Positions 26,865 through 37,618 of a DNA stretch of 64,000 nucleotides are shown one piece after another (the first letter of the stretch is position 1; each line of letters opens with the position of its first letter). Under the pieces are notes generated by a model. It had not been told where the DNA came from and did no database searches. It saw nothing but the letters and a program-made list of their open reading frames with translations. The position numbers and the translations under genes are program-made. The stretch comes from an uncultured Pelagibacteraceae bacterium (GTDB taxonomy: Bacteria; Pseudomonadota; Alphaproteobacteria; Pelagibacterales; Pelagibacteraceae), in contig CACBFE010000001.1 in NCBI GenBank assembly GCA_902538445.1, positions 62,001-126,000 of the forward strand, in the 5' to 3' direction.

Positions 26865-27986
26865 TTAAGAATTTCTCCAAAATTTTTTAGCTTTTTCAAA
26901 AAAACTTTTAATGACTGGATCAGGTTTATTACTTTCGATATCATTGAATTCTTCAAGGATCTCTTTTTGTTTTTTAGTCAATGAGGTAGGAACTTGAGTA
27001 TTTATTCTTATGTATAAATCACCAAAGGCATTTCCTCTTAAAACCGGCATTCCCTTTCCTCTAAGTCTAAATTGCTTACCATGTTGCGTTCCAGCAGGAA
27101 TTTTAATCTTAGATTTACCTCCATCAATTGATGGGACCTCAACAGAAGTCCCAAGCGCAGCATTGGTAAATGAAATTGGAAGTTCGTAGTACAAATTCTC
27201 ATCGGCTCTTTTAAAGATTTCATGATTGTCTATAGATATAAATAAATACAAATCTCCACTAGAACCACCTTTTGATCCCGCTTCACCTTTACCTGATACT
27301 CTTATTCTTGTACCATCATCAACACCTTTTGGAATTTTTACAGTTACATTTTCATTTGATTGAACCTTTCCGTTACCGCTGCAACTATTACATGGATCAT
27401 TAATCATTTCTCCATATCCACTACATTGAGGGCAAGTTTGTTGAACGGTAAAAAATCCTTGGTTGGTTCTTACTTTCCCTCTTCCAGAACAATAATCACA
27501 TCTAACAGGTTTTGAACCTTTTGCAGCACCGCTTCCAGAACAAGAAGAACATGTTTTATAAGTAGTATATTTTACGTTTTTTTGAATACCTTTATAAGCT
27601 TCTTCTAAATCTATACTTACATCATACCTTAAGTCGTTACCTCTATTGCTCGATCTTCTAGTGGAACCGCTTCCACCAAAATCACTGAAGAAGTCTTCAA
27701 AAATATCTGAAAAGGAAGACGTATCAAATCCACCAAAGCCTTGACCGCCACCACCACCTCCCTCAAAGGCTGCGTGGCCGAATTGATCGTAATTTGCTTT
27801 TCTCTTTTCATCTGAAAGTATGTGATATGCTTCACTAGCTTCTTTAAATTTCTCTTCGGAGGTTTTGTCGCCTTTAGTTTTGTCAGGATGATATTTAAGC
27901 GCGAGCTTTCTATAAGCTTTTTTAATATCGTCTTTGGATGCGGATCTCGGTACACCTAAGACATCATAACAATCTCTTTTAGCCAC
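26865..27986 (-). CDS. dnaJ: chaperone DnaJ
   Basis: Hsp40 co-chaperone stimulating DnaK. It has the J domain with HPD (LKYHPDKTKGD), a Gly/Phe-rich stretch near residues 75-95, and four zinc-binding repeats (CSSCSGSG, CDYCSGRG, CPQCSGYG, CNSCSGNG). The C-terminal client-binding domains follow. At 373 residues it is a complete type-I DnaJ. It follows dnaK after 20 bases. Confidence 0.98.
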   Translation of the reverse strand: MAKRDCYDVLGVPRSASKDDIKKAYRKLALKYHPDKTKGDKTSEEKFKEASEAYHILSDEKRKANYDQFGHAAFEGGGGGGQGFGGFDTSSFSDIFEDFFSDFGGSGSTRRSSNRGNDLRYDVSIDLEEAYKGIQKNVKYTTYKTCSSCSGSGAAKGSKPVRCDYCSGRGKVRTNQGFFTVQQTCPQCSGYGEMINDPCNSCSGNGKVQSNENVTVKIPKGVDDGTRIRVSGKGEAGSKGGSSGDLYLFISIDNHEIFKRADENLYYELPISFTNAALGTSVEVPSIDGGKSKIKIPAGTQHGKQFRLRGKGMPVLRGNAFGDLYIRINTQVPTSLTKKQKEILEEFNDIESNKPDPVIKSFFEKAKKFWRNS

Positions 27987-28006
27987 AGGACGTCTCCTTT
28001 ATTTTC

Positions 28007-29941
28007 TTAGGCGCTTTTTTCTTTATCTTCTTCTTTTTCTTTTTCTTTTACGTCTTCAAAATCTGCATCAACTACATTATCTTTGTCGTTAGGTTTAGCA
28101 TCTTTTGGATTCTCAGTTTTACCTGCTTCAGGTTTTTGTTGGCTTTTATAAACTGCTTCACCTAATTTCATAGAAACTTGAATTAAATTCTGCGTTTTTT
28201 TCTTTATATCTTCTGAATCTATACCTTCTAAAGATTTTTTAAGATCTGCAATACCGTTTTCGATAGCTTTCTTCTCTTCAGCTGAAATTTTATCTCCATG
28301 TTCTTTCAAACTTTTTTCTGTTGAGAAAACAAGACTATCTGCTTGATTTCTAGCATCAACATTTTCTCTTTTCTTTTTATCTGCTTCTTTGTTAGCCTCA
28401 GCGTCCTTAACCATTTTATTAATTTCTTCCTCAGAAAGTCCTCCAGAGGCCTGGATTTGAATCTTTTGCTCTTTTCCAGTTCCTTTATCTTTAGCAGAAA
28501 CGTTTACAATACCGTTTGCATCAATATCAAATGTAACCTCAATTTGAGGTGTTCCCCTTGCAGCAGGAGGTATACCTACTAGCTCAAAATTTCCTAAAAT
28601 TTTATTGTCCGCAGCCATTTCTCTTTCACCTTGAAGAACTCTAATCGACACTGCAGGTTGATTATCTTCTGCAGTAGAAAAAACCTGACTCTTCTTAGTT
28701 GGTATAGTTGTATTTTTTTCAATTAATTTTGTAGATACGCCGCCTAAAGTTTCAATTCCTAAAGAAAGAGGTGTTACGTCTAAAAGCAATACATCTTTTA
28801 CATCACCTTGAAGTACACCACCTTGTATAGCTGCGCCCATAGCCACAACCTCATCAGGATTAACACTCTTGTTAGGTTCTTTTCCAAAAAAGGTTTTAAC
28901 GGTTTCTATAATTTTAGGCATTCTTGTCATTCCACCAACAAGAACTACTTCGTTGATTTCCGCAGCCGAGAAACCTGAGTCTTTTAAAGCAGTTTTACAT
29001 GGTTCCAACGTTCTATCGACTAGACTTTGGACTAACGCTTCTAATTTTGCCCTTGTAAATTTTAAATTTAAATGTTTAGGACCTGTTTTGTCAGCAGTAA
29101 TAAATGGTAAATTTATTTCTGTTTGCGCTGCTGATGAAAGTTCTATTTTTGCTTTTTCTGCAGCCTCTTTTAATCTTTGCAGAGCAAGTTTATCAGATTT
29201 TAAATCTATGCCGTTGTCTTTTTTAAATTCACTTGCAAGGTATTCCACAATAGCATCGTCAAAATCCTCTCCACCTAAAAAAGTATCGCCGTTTGTAGAT
29301 TTAACTTCAAAAACTCCATCTCCAATTTCTAAAATTGAAATATCAAAAGTTCCTCCACCTAAATCATAAACAGCAATTTTTTTTCCACCTTTTTTGTCTA
29401 GACCGTATGCTAGCGATGCAGCCGTTGGTTCATTTATAATCCTTAAAACTTCTAAACCAGCAATTTTTCCAGCGTCCTTTGTTGCTTGTCTTTGTGAGTC
29501 ATTAAAGTATGCAGGAACTGTAATTACAGCCTTAGTTACAGCCTGACCTAAATATTTTTCTGCTGTTTCTTTCATCTTTTGCAAAACAAAAGCTGAAATT
29601 TGGGCTGGAGAGTATTTTTTTCCTTTTCCCTCTACCCAAGCATCACCATTATCTGATTTAATAATTTTGTAAGGAACTTTTGAAATATCTTTTTGTACTG
29701 AAGGTCCATCAAATTTTCTTCCAATGAGTCTTTTAGCAGCAAATATAGTGTCTCCCGCGTTAGTTACGGCTTGTCTTTTTGCAGGTTGACCAACAAGTTT
29801 TTCTTCATTTTCTAAAAAAGCTACAACAGATGGTGTTGTTCTAGCACCCTCTGTGTTTTCTAATACTTTAGCCTGAGAACCATCCATGATGGCCACACAG
29901 GAATTCGTTGTTCCTAAATCTATTCCTATTACTTTACTCAT
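28007..29941 (-). CDS. dnaK: chaperone DnaK
   Basis: Hsp70 chaperone of 644 residues. It begins with the ATPase signature [16 protein letters not shown] and contains [15 protein letters not shown], the hydrophobic linker [18 protein letters not shown] near 390, and an acidic/Lys-rich tail. The tail [10 protein letters not shown] is the alphaproteobacterial form. A 53-base gap separates it from grpE upstream, and dnaJ follows. Confidence 0.98.
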   Translation of the reverse strand: MSKVIGIDLGTTNSCVAIMDGSQAKVLENTEGARTTPSVVAFLENEEKLVGQPAKRQAVTNAGDTIFAAKRLIGRKFDGPSVQKDISKVPYKIIKSDNGDAWVEGKGKKYSPAQISAFVLQKMKETAEKYLGQAVTKAVITVPAYFNDSQRQATKDAGKIAGLEVLRIINEPTAASLAYGLDKKGGKKIAVYDLGGGTFDISILEIGDGVFEVKSTNGDTFLGGEDFDDAIVEYLASEFKKDNGIDLKSDKLALQRLKEAAEKAKIELSSAAQTEINLPFITADKTGPKHLNLKFTRAKLEALVQSLVDRTLEPCKTALKDSGFSAAEINEVVLVGGMTRMPKIIETVKTFFGKEPNKSVNPDEVVAMGAAIQGGVLQGDVKDVLLLDVTPLSLGIETLGGVSTKLIEKNTTIPTKKSQVFSTAEDNQPAVSIRVLQGEREMAADNKILGNFELVGIPPAARGTPQIEVTFDIDANGIVNVSAKDKGTGKEQKIQIQASGGLSEEEINKMVKDAEANKEADKKKRENVDARNQADSLVFSTEKSLKEHGDKISAEEKKAIENGIADLKKSLEGIDSEDIKKKTQNLIQVSMKLGEAVYKSQQKPEAGKTENPKDAKPNDKDNVVDADFEDVKEKEKEEDKEKSA

Positions 29942-29994
29942 TAATTAAATCCTTTTCGTTACTTTATATGGGTGTTCTTTCTTCATCTACAAGG

Positions 29995-30573
29995 CTATTT
30001 TTTCTCTTTTTTATCGTTTTTTTCCTCATTTTCAGAAGACTTTCTCTTTGATACACTTACCAGTGCAGGTCTAAGCAGTCTCTCACCTAGCATGTAACCA
30101 GCTTGAATTTCATTGAGAATAGTTCCTGGATCTTTTACTTCATCTTCTAATTCTGACATAGCCTGATGAAAATTTGGGTCAAATTTTTTGTTTTGGGTAT
30201 CAATTTTTTTGATTCTATTTCTTTCAAATATAGAAATTAAGTCCTTTTCTATAATTGTAATATTCTCCAAAAATTTATCTAAATCTTTATTAACCTTAAG
30301 TTTTTCGTCGTTCTTGATTGCTTCTTTAGCTCTAGCGAGATTATCAAGAATTGCCAAACTTTCTTTCGCAAAATTAAAAGATCCAAATTCAAATGCATCT
30401 TTTATTTCCTTTTCGAAACGTCTTCTCTGATTTTCTATTTCTGCAAGAGACCTTAATAATTTTTCTTCAGTTTCCTTAAGTTTTTGATCTGGAGATTTTT
30501 CTTTTAAACTTTCTTTGTTCTCTTTAGAACTTTCGTGTTTTTTTTTATTTTCCTGTTCTTGGTTTTTATTCAT
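29995..30573 (-). CDS. grpE: nucleotide exchange factor GrpE
   Basis: Exchange factor for DnaK. A charged, coiled-coil-forming N-terminus (residues ~1-90, Lys/Glu-rich) leads to the conserved beta domain NFHQAMSELEDEVKDPGTI and GYMLGERLLRPALV near 150-170. At 192 residues it is normal. It heads the grpE-dnaK-dnaJ-(small ORF)-dapB-nth-kinase run. No CIRCE inverted repeat is visible in the 45-base divergent spacer. Confidence 0.94.
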   Translation of the reverse strand: MNKNQEQENKKKHESSKENKESLKEKSPDQKLKETEEKLLRSLAEIENQRRRFEKEIKDAFEFGSFNFAKESLAILDNLARAKEAIKNDEKLKVNKDLDKFLENITIIEKDLISIFERNRIKKIDTQNKKFDPNFHQAMSELEDEVKDPGTILNEIQAGYMLGERLLRPALVSVSKRKSSENEEKNDKKEKK

Positions 30574-30618
30574 TTAACTTGCTATATAGTGAGTAGTTAT
30601 TAAATTACTAGTCTTGAT

Positions 30619-31197
30619 ATGAAAAAAATTTTAATTGGCACACATAATAAAGGAAAATTCAAAGAAATTGCTCATTTGGTATCAAGAAAATATAAGAAAA
30701 TTTCACCACTTTCTTTAAATATAAAAAGCCCAAAAGAAACAGGCAAATCATTTATTGCTAACTCAAAACTCAAAGTTCAATTTTTTTCTAAATTTGTAAA
30801 TTATCCCGTACTATCAGATGACTCTGGCATATGTATCAAAGCATTAAACAATAAACCGGGTATTTACTCTGCAAGATTGGCAAAAAAATATGGAAGTTTT
30901 TATAATGCAATGAAATTTATATTAAAAAAATTGAAAAACAAGAAAGATAGAACAGCTACTTTTGTATGTAGTCTCTCGTATAAAACTAACAACCAAAAAA
31001 TAGTTACCGTACAGGGAAAATTGAAAGGAAAAATATCTTCAAGTATAAAGGGAAAAAATGGATTTGGTTATGACCCAATTTTTATTCCTTCGAACAAAAA
31101 AATTACTTTTGGTCAAATGTCTAAAGTTAAAAAGATCAAAATGGACCATAGATTTCTTGCTTTTCAAAAATTAAAGAAAAAAATCAAAACTTTATAA
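30619..31197 (+). CDS. rdgB: non-canonical purine NTP pyrophosphatase (RdgB/HAM1)
   Basis: House-cleaning enzyme hydrolysing dITP/ITP/XTP. Motifs are IGTHNKGKFKEI at the N-terminus, LSDDSGICIKALNNKPGIYSAR near residue 65, GKNGFGYDPIFIP near 148 and the terminal DHRFLAFQKL (usual SHR is DHR here). It sits beside grpE as in many alphaproteobacteria, in divergent orientation. The 3' end overlaps the convergent binding-protein gene by 14 bases. Confidence 0.95.
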   Translation: MKKILIGTHNKGKFKEIAHLVSRKYKKISPLSLNIKSPKETGKSFIANSKLKVQFFSKFVNYPVLSDDSGICIKALNNKPGIYSARLAKKYGSFYNAMKFILKKLKNKKDRTATFVCSLSYKTNNQKIVTVQGKLKGKISSSIKGKNGFGYDPIFIPSNKKITFGQMSKVKKIKMDHRFLAFQKLKKKIKTL

Positions 31198-32341
31198 ATT
31201 TATTATTTTCTGTTTTATAAATAATTAATTCTTGAGTTACTTTTTTATTTTTGAAGCTAAATGTACCAATTTTTCCTTTTATCTTGTTTTTAAATGTAAA
31301 ATCATTAATCGAATTAAGTTGTCCCTTTTTTTTCCAAGCGTAATAAATTAATCCTAAAGCATCGTATGCCAAAATCGTCATATCATTTGGATATAGATTA
31401 AATCTCTCAAAATATTTGTTATTGTATTTTTTGAACTCATCATAGTTTACAGACGGATAATACAAATTTTTAATTGTATTTTCGTAAAATATACTTTCAT
31501 CAAACCATTGATTTATCGTAGTAAACAAAACGGTATCTTGATTTACGTCAGTATATACAAGTGAGGTTAAAACACTTTGTAAATTACTGCCGAAGTCAAT
31601 AATTATTACAGAGTCAAAATTTACATTTCCTAATGTATATAGTTGATCTAAACGTTCTAATTCTTTCAGGGATTGTTCATCTTCTTTATCTTGAAACATT
31701 TTTTTCCTTAATTCTAACCTTCTTTTCCTTTCGGCATAATTTGTTAAAACTTCAATTTCACCAGTAAGAACTTCAGGATTAGGACTATAAGAAAATTTTT
31801 TAAAATTATCATTCAAACTTAAAGCATTTATTTTATTTTCTATTAATTCCAAATATTGATTTTTTGGGTACATTATAATTGTTTTTTTTTTATTTTGTTT
31901 TTTAATGAATTTCATCAAAGCAGTCAGTTGTGACTCAAGACTAACTCCTATACTAATTATATTGTTTGAAAACTCAGGGTTAATATTTGACGGAGAGATA
32001 AAAATCATATTATTATATTTTTGAACTTGTTCGAACTCCTCAAAAGTTGTTGGACCAATAATAATTTTTACGCCAACTTTCTTAAAATCATTGATTGCTA
32101 AACTAATTTTTTCTTCATTATTAAAACCAGAGTCTCTCGGAACGATAACTACATTTTTGTCGTTTATTTCCTCAAGAGCTAATTGTAATGAATTTAAAAG
32201 AGAATTTCCAATTTCAATGTACGGACCTGAGAGTGGAGCAAGTAAACCAACTTTAAGAATTTTACTATTTTCATCACTTAATAAATTAGAATTTAAGCAA
32301 AATATTATATAAAATACTATTGAAATAAATTTAATTTTCAT
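31184..32341 (-). CDS. LpoA-like PBP activator / periplasmic binding-protein fold
   Basis: A 385-residue exported protein: signal peptide ending CLNSNLLSD, then a type-I periplasmic binding fold (VGLLAPLSGPYIEIGNSL, IIIGPTTFEEFE, LAYDALGLIYYAW). In alphaproteobacteria this protein sits divergent from rsmI and is annotated as a penicillin-binding-protein activator or ABC ligand-binding protein. No ABC transporter genes are adjacent, which favours the envelope role. Its ATG is one base from the rsmI ATG on the other strand. Confidence 0.78.
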   Translation of the reverse strand: MKIKFISIVFYIIFCLNSNLLSDENSKILKVGLLAPLSGPYIEIGNSLLNSLQLALEEINDKNVVIVPRDSGFNNEEKISLAINDFKKVGVKIIIGPTTFEEFEQVQKYNNMIFISPSNINPEFSNNIISIGVSLESQLTALMKFIKKQNKKKTIIMYPKNQYLELIENKINALSLNDNFKKFSYSPNPEVLTGEIEVLTNYAERKRRLELRKKMFQDKEDEQSLKELERLDQLYTLGNVNFDSVIIIDFGSNLQSVLTSLVYTDVNQDTVLFTTINQWFDESIFYENTIKNLYYPSVNYDEFKKYNNKYFERFNLYPNDMTILAYDALGLIYYAWKKKGQLNSINDFTFKNKIKGKIGTFSFKNKKVTQELIIYKTENNKFIKF

Positions 32342-32342
32342 A

Positions 32343-33182
32343 ATGAAACTTTTTTCTAATCAGTTATATATTGTTTCTACCCCCATAGGAAACCTTGACG
32401 ACATCACACTGAGAGCTTTAGATGTTTTAAAAAAGTCAGACATAATTCTCTGCGAAGATACCAGACATTCAAGTAAATTACTTAATCACTACAAAATAAA
32501 ACAGAAACTACTGTCCTATCATAAGTTTAATGAAAAAAAACAACTTACAAGTATCATTGAATCTTTTAAACAGGGCAAAATTTTGTCATTGATTTCAGAT
32601 GCAGGAACACCTCTTTTATCTGACCCTGGAAAATTATTAGTTAATACATGCTTGGCAAACAATATTAAAATAGTTCCTATACCTGGTGTGTCCTCTATAA
32701 CCACAGCTATGAGTGTTTCGGGCTTTAGAGATCAATTCTTATTTTATGGATTTTTACCCAAAACTGAAAATGAATTAAAAAAAGTATTATCATCTCTTTC
32801 TTCAAATGACTTCTCACAAATTTTTTTTGTTCCTTCAAAAAAAATTAATTTTTATATTAACATTTTTAAAAAATTCTTTCAGGGAAGAAAAATACTAATA
32901 GCTAAAGAAATAACTAAAATTCATGAAGAATTTATAAGAGATGATATTGACAAGTTAAAAATATTCAGAATCCCAATTAAAGGTGAACTGACAATCGTTA
33001 TTTCTGAAAATAATAATAAAATTTATAACTATGATGAAAAAAAAATTGTGAATAAAATTAAAAAATATTTAAAAAATTATAGTTTGAAAGATACTGTAAA
33101 TTTAATACTAGAAACAGAAAGAATAAACAAAAAAAAGATTTACGATTTATGCTTAAAAGTTAAAAATGAAAAAAATTATTAG
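32343..33182 (+). CDS. rsmI: 16S rRNA (cytidine-1402-2'-O)-methyltransferase
   Basis: SAM-dependent tetrapyrrole-methylase-fold enzyme acting at the ribosomal P site. Motifs: STPIGNLDDITLRAL, CEDTRHSSKLL, SDAGTPLLSDPGKLLV near residue 82 and IPGVSSITTAMSVSGF near 110. The C-terminus is diverged. The yraN gene that usually follows is not here; a BON lipoprotein gene overlaps the 3' end by 17 bases instead. Confidence 0.95.
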   Translation: MKLFSNQLYIVSTPIGNLDDITLRALDVLKKSDIILCEDTRHSSKLLNHYKIKQKLLSYHKFNEKKQLTSIIESFKQGKILSLISDAGTPLLSDPGKLLVNTCLANNIKIVPIPGVSSITTAMSVSGFRDQFLFYGFLPKTENELKKVLSSLSSNDFSQIFFVPSKKINFYINIFKKFFQGRKILIAKEITKIHEEFIRDDIDKLKIFRIPIKGELTIVISENNNKIYNYDEKKIVNKIKKYLKNYSLKDTVNLILETERINKKKIYDLCLKVKNEKNY

Positions 33183-33744
33183 TTTTATTTTTATATTATT
33201 CTTTACATCTTGCACATCAGCTGGACAATTTGGGGCGGGAGTAAACATAACTTTTGACCCAAGAACAATTGGTATGCAAATTGATGATACAATTATGCAA
33301 AAAAATCTTTCAGCAAGACTAGCACTAGCAGATAAAAAATATTTTCTTTCAATTAAGTCTGAAGTTTTAGACGGAAGAATTTTCTTATCGGGCAAGGTAG
33401 AGGAACCCGAGGAAAAATTAAAAATTACAAAAATGGCTTGGGAAACTAAGGGAGTAAGATCGGTGAAAAACGCTATTACTATAAAAGGACAAACAAATTT
33501 TAAAAGTACAGCTAAAGATATATTAATTACAAGTCAATTAAGAACTGGATTAATTCTAAACAAAAAAACCAAAGCAAGAAATTATACTTTAGAAACTGTT
33601 AATAAAAATATTTATATTTTTGGCATAGCAATGGATGAAGAAGAAAAAAAAGAAGTAATCAATGAAGCAAATAAAATTTATGATGTAGAGGAAGTTATAC
33701 CATCCATTTATTTAGCTACAGAACTGAGTAGAACCAAACTTTAA
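33166..33744 (+). CDS. dual BON-domain lipoprotein (DolP/OsmY-like)
   Basis: A 192-residue lipoprotein with a signal peptide and lipobox-like end (FFTSC, Cys 16). It carries two BON domains: the first around residues 50-110 (SIKSEVLDGRIFLSGKV, VRSVKNAI) and the second around 120-185 (TLETVNKNIYIFGIAMDEEE). Such proteins bind anionic lipids at the outer membrane and support envelope integrity. It overlaps rsmI at the start and the convergent maeB by four bases at the end. Confidence 0.85.
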   Translation: MKKIISFIFILFFTSCTSAGQFGAGVNITFDPRTIGMQIDDTIMQKNLSARLALADKKYFLSIKSEVLDGRIFLSGKVEEPEEKLKITKMAWETKGVRSVKNAITIKGQTNFKSTAKDILITSQLRTGLILNKKTKARNYTLETVNKNIYIFGIAMDEEEKKEVINEANKIYDVEEVIPSIYLATELSRTKL

Positions 33745-36023
33745 TTTGAATAATCAATTACATCAGAGGAGTAAGCCGCAATCGATGCAAGGTTCAAAAT
33801 TTCTGATGTGCTTGCACGCAAAGGCGCAACTTCTATTGGTTGTCCTAAACCAATTAATAAAGGTCCGATGTTTTTTCCCCCACCAAAAACTTTCATAAGT
33901 TTAGTAGAAATCGCTGCACTATGTAATGCTGGCATGATTAACACATTTGCATTACCAACTATTTTAGAAAACGGATAAATTTCTTGGTAGATAGGATTTA
34001 AAGCGACATCTGGTTGCATTTCACCATCAAAATCGAAATCAACCTTTTCTTTTTTAAGTTTTTCGATAGCTTCCCTTACATGTCTTGTATTCCTCGATAA
34101 AGGTTTTCCAAATGTCGAATGAGATAAGAATGCTACTTTAGGCTCAAAACCGAACAATCGTGCTATACGCACACATGATTTAGAAATATTCACTAATCTT
34201 TCGGCAGAGGGCAGTTCTGTTACATTAGTATCTGCCACAAGGATTGTTTTTCCTTTAGAAACAATCATTGTCATACCAAAAATTTCTTCACCAGGCCTTG
34301 CTTCCACAACCTTCTTTAGTTTTTCAATGGAAGCTGCATAGTGCCTTATATTTCCAGTGACCATAGCATCAGCATCTTTGCATGCGATCATTGATGAACC
34401 CCAAGCAATTCTGTCGTTTCTTACTAAACGGTCCACATCTCTCTCTAGTTGGCCTTCTCTTTGAAGTTTTTTGTACAAATGTTTAACATATTTTTTTCTT
34501 TTTTCCCTATTGGTAGAGTTAACTATTTCAATATCGTAATTTTCATCTAATCCTATTTTTTTTAATTGTTCTTTAACTCTATTTTCTGCACCTATTAGTA
34601 TTGGTACACCTAATTTGTTTTTTCCAAATTCAATTGCAGCCTTAAGCATATTTTCATCTTCCCCCTCTGCAAAAATAACTCTTTTAGGATTTTTTCTAAT
34701 TTTTGCATTTATACCTTGCATTATTGACATTGAAGGATCCAATCGATTTGATAACTGATCTTTGTAAATTTCTATATCTTCTATATTTTTTCTAGCAGCT
34801 CCACTTTTAATTGCTGCTTTAGCCACTGCTGCAGGTATAACACTTATTAACCTTGGATCAAAAGTTGAAGGAATAATATAATTTTTCCCATATCTCGGAC
34901 GGTCACCACCGTAAGCTGCAACAACCTCATCAGGAACATTTTCTCTAGCCAATAAAGCGATTGCATTTGCTGCAGCGACTTTCATTTCTTCATTAATTGC
35001 TTTAGCTCTAACATCAAGAGCACCTCTAAAAATATATGGGAAGCCTATTAGGTTATTCACTTGATTGGGATAGTCAGAACGGCCAGTGGCAATAATCGCA
35101 TCTTCTCTTGCTTCTTGAATTAATTCTGGTTTTATCTCAGGATCAGGATTAGCGCATGCGAATATTATCGGATTATTTGACATTGACTTTACCATATCTT
35201 TGCTCACCACATCTTTAGCTGACAAACCAAGAAATACGTCAGCACCCCGCATAGCTTCTGAAAGAGTTCTCAATTTTGTATCAATGGCAAAAGCAGATTT
35301 AAACTGATCAATGTTTTTTCTGCCTTTATAAATTACACCTTTGCTATCGCACATAATTATGTTTTCAGTTTTTACTCCTGAACTCTTAAATAAATTTGCA
35401 CAAGCTTGAGCCGATGCACCAGCGCCATTTACTACTACTTTCACATCTGAAATTTTTTTTTTAGAGATATCTAAAGCGTTTATTAAAGCCGCTGTTGTTA
35501 TAATAGCAGTTCCATGTTGATCGTCATGAAAAACAGGTATATCTAATGTTTCTTTTAATTTTTGCTCAATAATAAAACAATCTGGAGCAGCAATATCCTC
35601 AAGATTTATTCCACCAAAGGTTCCACTGATATTTTTTATGGTTTCAATAATTGAATTTGTGTCATTATTATCAATCTCAATATCTATAGAATCAATATCG
35701 GCAAATCTTTTAAATAAAACTGATTTACCCTCCATGACAGGTTTAGATGCTAAAGATCCAAGATTCCCTAAGCCCAATATTGCAGAGCCATTACTTATAA
35801 CTGCTACTAGATTTCCTTTACTAGTGTAATCATACGCAAGTTCTGGATTTTTAGATATTTCTTTAACTGGCGCTGCCACGCCTGGTGAGTAGGCTAAAGA
35901 CAGATCTCTCTTTGTTGTAAGTGGTTTTGACGAACCTATCTCAATTTTGCCTGACTTACCTTTTATATGAAAATCAAGTGCTTCTTTATCCGAATAATGA
36001 TCTATTTCTGTTTTTTTTGGCAT
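33741..36023 (-). CDS. maeB: NADP-dependent malic enzyme, MaeB type with phosphotransacetylase-like domain
   Basis: A 760-residue hybrid enzyme converting malate to pyruvate and CO2 with reduction of NADP. The malic-enzyme part (about 1-430) shows SLAYSPGVAAPVKEISKNP, FHDDQHGTAIITTAAL and VVNGAGASAQACANL. The C-terminal ~330 residues resemble phosphotransacetylase (MIACKDADAMVTG), which in MaeB proteins is usually regulatory. It is divergent from murJ across 68 bases. Confidence 0.95.
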   Translation of the reverse strand: MPKKTEIDHYSDKEALDFHIKGKSGKIEIGSSKPLTTKRDLSLAYSPGVAAPVKEISKNPELAYDYTSKGNLVAVISNGSAILGLGNLGSLASKPVMEGKSVLFKRFADIDSIDIEIDNNDTNSIIETIKNISGTFGGINLEDIAAPDCFIIEQKLKETLDIPVFHDDQHGTAIITTAALINALDISKKKISDVKVVVNGAGASAQACANLFKSSGVKTENIIMCDSKGVIYKGRKNIDQFKSAFAIDTKLRTLSEAMRGADVFLGLSAKDVVSKDMVKSMSNNPIIFACANPDPEIKPELIQEAREDAIIATGRSDYPNQVNNLIGFPYIFRGALDVRAKAINEEMKVAAANAIALLARENVPDEVVAAYGGDRPRYGKNYIIPSTFDPRLISVIPAAVAKAAIKSGAARKNIEDIEIYKDQLSNRLDPSMSIMQGINAKIRKNPKRVIFAEGEDENMLKAAIEFGKNKLGVPILIGAENRVKEQLKKIGLDENYDIEIVNSTNREKRKKYVKHLYKKLQREGQLERDVDRLVRNDRIAWGSSMIACKDADAMVTGNIRHYAASIEKLKKVVEARPGEEIFGMTMIVSKGKTILVADTNVTELPSAERLVNISKSCVRIARLFGFEPKVAFLSHSTFGKPLSRNTRHVREAIEKLKKEKVDFDFDGEMQPDVALNPIYQEIYPFSKIVGNANVLIMPALHSAAISTKLMKVFGGGKNIGPLLIGLGQPIEVAPLRASTSEILNLASIAAYSSDVIDYSN

Positions 36024-36091
36024 TTAATTTATTGAGTATGTAATATAAAAAATAATAATTCACTAAAAATTTATGGCCTAATTAAGAATTT

Positions 36092-37618
36092 ATGAACCTT
36101 CTATCTTCAGCAACAGTATTTAGTTTTTTTACATTAATCAGTAGAATTTTGGGTTATCTACGAGATATTTTAATAGCAATATTTCTTGGAGCGTCAATTT
36201 TTGCCGATGCTTTTTTTGTTGCCTTCAGAATACCAAATACTTTTAGACGATTATTTGCTGAAGGAACATTTAACGCAGCATTTATACCTAGCTATACTTC
36301 TGCTAAAGTTGAGGGTAAAAAAAAAGGAAAAAAGTTTGCCAACGATGTTTTAAGTTCTTTACTGATAATTTTATTATTTTTGGTAACTTTAGCTGAGATT
36401 TTTACCCCATACCTAATTTATATCATTGCACCAGGTTTTTTCGAAGACCAAGTCAAATTTAATTTAGCCGTTGAACTTACAAGAATTACATTTCCATTTT
36501 TATTATTTGTAAGTTTATCATCTTTTTTTTCAGGAATACTTAACTCTAATAATAAATTTGCCGCTGCTGCAGCTGCACCTATTATTTTAAATGTAATTTT
36601 AATTATAAGTTTAATTTTTTCCTTTGTGCATGGATTAGATTATGCAAAGCAACTTTCTTATGGTGTCACTATGGCTGGTATAATCCAATTAATCTTTTTA
36701 ATATTTGTAACTAAAAAATTTTACAAACCTGCTTTGCATTTTGGATTAAGGTTTAGCAGTAAAGTAAAATTTTTTTTTAAGAAACTTTTACCAAGCATTT
36801 TATCTTCAGGAGTAACTCAAATAAATATTTTAGTAGGAACAATCATTGCCTCTTTTCAATCAGGGGCAGTATCATATTTATATTATGCTGATAGAGTCTA
36901 TCAAATTAATCTAGCTATAGCAGGAATAGCTGTTGGAACTGTTTCTTTACCAGTTCTTTCCAAAGCTTTTAAAATGAAAAATTTAAAAGCAATTTCTAAT
37001 ATCCAAAATAAATCATTTGAGCTCTCACTTCTCTTTTCAATTCCTGCAAGTTTTGGGTTAATATTTGCATCCGATGAGATAGTAAATGCATTATTTGGAT
37101 ACGGATCCTTTTCTTTGAATGATGTCGAAATGACAGCTGCAGCTTTAAAATTTTTTGGATATGGTGTACCAGCATTTGCATTAATAAAAATTTTATCTAA
37201 TTTCTTTTTTGCAAGGGACAACACCAAAACACCTTTCTATATTTCTGTACTTATTGTTTTTTTAAACATTTTAATTAGCATAAGTTTTTTTAATGAAATC
37301 GGATTCATAATTATTCCAATTGCTACATCGATTTCAACTTGGGTTGGAGTATTTATTTATATTTATTTGTTAAATATTAAAAAAATATTACTATTAAAAA
37401 ATCAATTAATGATAAATTTTATCAAGATGTTGTTTTCGTCAATTATAATGATGTCCATATTGTTATTTTTTTTAGATAAGTTCACAAATTATTTAGACTA
37501 TAATTACAGTTATAAAGCTGTTTATTTAATATTAATTGTTAGTTTTGTTGGTATGCTTTATTTATTATCATGTTATTTATTAGGAATATTTAAACTTAAA
37601 AATTATAAAACAAATTAA
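36092..37618 (+). CDS. murJ: lipid II flippase MurJ
   Basis: A 508-residue polytopic membrane protein of the MOP superfamily with about 14 predicted spans. It has the MurJ opening TLISRILGYLRDILIAIFLG, then FFVAFRIPNTFRRLFAEGTFN and FIPSYT near residue 60, which include functionally important Arg residues. It flips lipid II for peptidoglycan synthesis. The stop overlaps the trpS ATG by one base. Confidence 0.95.
   Translation: MNLLSSATVFSFFTLISRILGYLRDILIAIFLGASIFADAFFVAFRIPNTFRRLFAEGTFNAAFIPSYTSAKVEGKKKGKKFANDVLSSLLIILLFLVTLAEIFTPYLIYIIAPGFFEDQVKFNLAVELTRITFPFLLFVSLSSFFSGILNSNNKFAAAAAAPIILNVILIISLIFSFVHGLDYAKQLSYGVTMAGIIQLIFLIFVTKKFYKPALHFGLRFSSKVKFFFKKLLPSILSSGVTQINILVGTIIASFQSGAVSYLYYADRVYQINLAIAGIAVGTVSLPVLSKAFKMKNLKAISNIQNKSFELSLLFSIPASFGLIFASDEIVNALFGYGSFSLNDVEMTAAALKFFGYGVPAFALIKILSNFFFARDNTKTPFYISVLIVFLNILISISFFNEIGFIIIPIATSISTWVGVFIYIYLLNIKKILLLKNQLMINFIKMLFSSIIMMSILLFFLDKFTNYLDYNYSYKAVYLILIVSFVGMLYLLSCYLLGIFKLKNYKTN

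Noticed and set aside
28869..29369. 166-codon open frame opposite dnaK
   Set aside because: Antisense shadow of a highly conserved gene with biased codon use; no start context or domain.
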